Assembly (NCBI GenBank): GCA_021821235.1
Contig: JAKACS010000241.1
Location: 1-5,791, forward strand
Reading direction: 5' to 3'
Length of the DNA stretch: 5,791 bases
From: Bacillota bacterium
GTDB lineage: Bacteria; Bacillota; Bacilli; Bacillales_B; DSM-18226
Shown: positions 5,405-5,791 of the stretch, piece by piece
Layout: every line of letters begins with the position of its first letter
Position numbering within the stretch: position 1 is the stretch's first letter
Notes under the pieces: model-generated
Database searches by the model: none
Seen by the model: the letters and a program-made list of their open reading frames with translations, nothing else
Told to the model about the DNA's origin: nothing
Made by a program: the position numbers and the translations under genes

Positions 5405-5628
5405 GCTTCTTTACGAATATCAATTTCCCAAATACCATTCATTACTTCATTGGAGGATACTTTATACCCTTTTCGTCTAAATGTTTCCTTTAAATTCGTT
5501 TCTACACAGCTGTGATCGGTTACAACTGTTAAACTAGCTGGAGCAGACATTTTCTCCAAAGCCTTTTGTGCTTTTAAAATCGGAATTGGACACATTTCTC
5601 CCAGAAGATCCAATCGTTGACTACCCAT
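5401..5628 (-). CDS. TusA-family sulfur carrier protein (second copy)
   Basis: A 75-residue protein, the same length as the operon copy. It has the active-site motif C13-P-I-P16 in GEMCPIPILKAQKALEK, DHSC at 38-41, and the closing strand GIWEIDI. Relative to the operon copy, C13 and C41 are kept, C8 is Leu, and W49 of the helix is Phe50-like (ETFRRKGYKV). The start is ATG 5628, with GGGGGTG (5643-5637) 8 nt upstream; the in-frame GTG at 5637 overlaps that site. It has its own promoter (TATAAT at 5697-5692) with the 17-bp element shared with the sulfur operon, so the two TusA proteins are probably co-expressed. Its TAG overlaps the TAA of the convergent LysR gene by 2 bp, leaving no terminator between them. 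Confidence 0.94.
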   Translation of the reverse strand: MGSQRLDLLGEMCPIPILKAQKALEKMSAPASLTVVTDHSCVETNLKETFRRKGYKVSSNEVMNGIWEIDIRKEA

Positions 5629-5656
5629 TCGTAACACACCCCCAAAATGAGATTTT

Positions 5657-5682
5657 ACACCCTATTCCAAAATTAAGGGTGT
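5657..5682. promoter_or_regulatory. Inverted repeat at the second tusA transcription start
   Basis: ACACCCT (5657-5663) and AGGGTGT (5676-5682) form a 7-bp dyad with a 12-nt loop. For the minus-strand gene it begins right after the expected start point, so it could be an operator or a leader stem. On the plus strand it is followed by TTTTAATTT, so it could also terminate the LysR transcript. Confidence 0.45.
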
Positions 5683-5691
5683 TTTAATTTA

Positions 5692-5697
5692 ATTATA
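5692..5697 (-). promoter_or_regulatory. -10 element of the second tusA gene
   Basis: A consensus TATAAT in TTTTGTATAATTAAATT (5702-5686). The best -35-like hexamer, TTGTTC (5718-5713), is 15 bp away and lies inside the terminator loop, so the -35 is weak, as for the operon promoter. Confidence 0.45.
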
Positions 5698-5700
5698 CAA

Positions 5701-5727
5701 AAAAAGGGGCTTGAACAACCCCTTTTT
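5701..5727. terminator. Bidirectional intrinsic terminator
   Basis: AAAAAGGGG (5701-5709) pairs with CCCCTTTTT (5719-5727) around a 9-nt loop. On the minus strand it ends the edge gene, whose stop is at 5741-5739. On the plus strand it can stop transcripts coming from the LysR gene. Confidence 0.85.
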
Positions 5728-5738
5728 CCACTAAAACC

Positions 5739-5791
5739 TTATTCTTTTGTTTTAACACTATCTCTCTCGATTAATTGATAATCGACAAAAA
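5739..5791 (-). CDS. C-terminal end of a minus-strand gene, possibly a LacI-family regulator
   Basis: The reading frame entering from the right edge encodes FVDYQLIERDSVKTKE and ends at TAA 5741-5739, just ahead of a strong terminator. The pattern Q-L-I-E-R-D-S matches the typical end of LacI/GalR-family repressors (L-x-x-R-x-S/T close to the C-terminus). Only 16 residues are visible, so the family call is tentative; that a gene ends here is well supported by the stop-terminator arrangement. Confidence 0.55.
   Translation of the reverse strand, partial: FVDYQLIERDSVKTKE

Overview
The window looks like a low-GC Firmicute, most likely a Bacillaceae member. The intact genes start behind strong AGGAGG-type ribosome binding sites, intrinsic terminators are A/T-flanked hairpins, and the proteins resemble Bacillus-type families. 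No rRNA, tRNA or transposase was seen.

Left part (1-1492): four complete 52-bp tandem repeats and a partial fifth open the window. An AT-rich stretch with a possible gene remnant follows, then a terminator serving a small minus-strand lipoprotein with MORN-like repeats (496-756). From about 793 to 1404 there is no long intact gene. The minus strand instead holds coding-like runs in different frames, broken by stops: a C-terminal fragment ending in an ATGA overlap, a 28-codon membrane ORF with a good ribosome binding site that reads in frame past a TAG into 61 more sense codons, and two shorter runs. I read this as a decayed gene cluster, at moderate confidence.

Centre (1411-4349): a four-gene minus-strand operon for sulfur-compound handling. 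In transcription order it holds the first part of a split YeeE/YedE (TsuA-type, PF04143) transporter, a TusA-family sulfur carrier, the second part of the transporter, and a thioredoxin-reductase-like flavoprotein with an added thioredoxin-like domain. A terminator closes the operon. A divergent LysR-type regulator (4502-5404) sits at its head. A second TusA-family gene (5401-5628) converges on the regulator, and their stop codons overlap.

Right edge: a terminator and the last residues of a minus-strand gene whose C-terminus resembles a LacI-family regulator.

Regulation: three GTGA-N6-TCAC palindromes (CRP/FNR- or Rex-like) lie in the operon, one in the leader and two in the internal gap exactly 63 bp apart centre to centre. 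The leader promoter and the second tusA promoter share a 17-bp element (16/17 identical) built on TATAAT. A TTTATA-GT-TATAAA palindrome covers the -35 position of the leader promoter and is a plausible site for the LysR protein.

Working model (inference): the split transporter imports a reduced sulfur species such as thiosulfate, TusA accepts the sulfur at Cys13, and the flavoprotein supplies electrons. The LysR protein has cysteines in places that suggest thiol-based sensing, and a redox or anaerobic regulator may add a second control layer.
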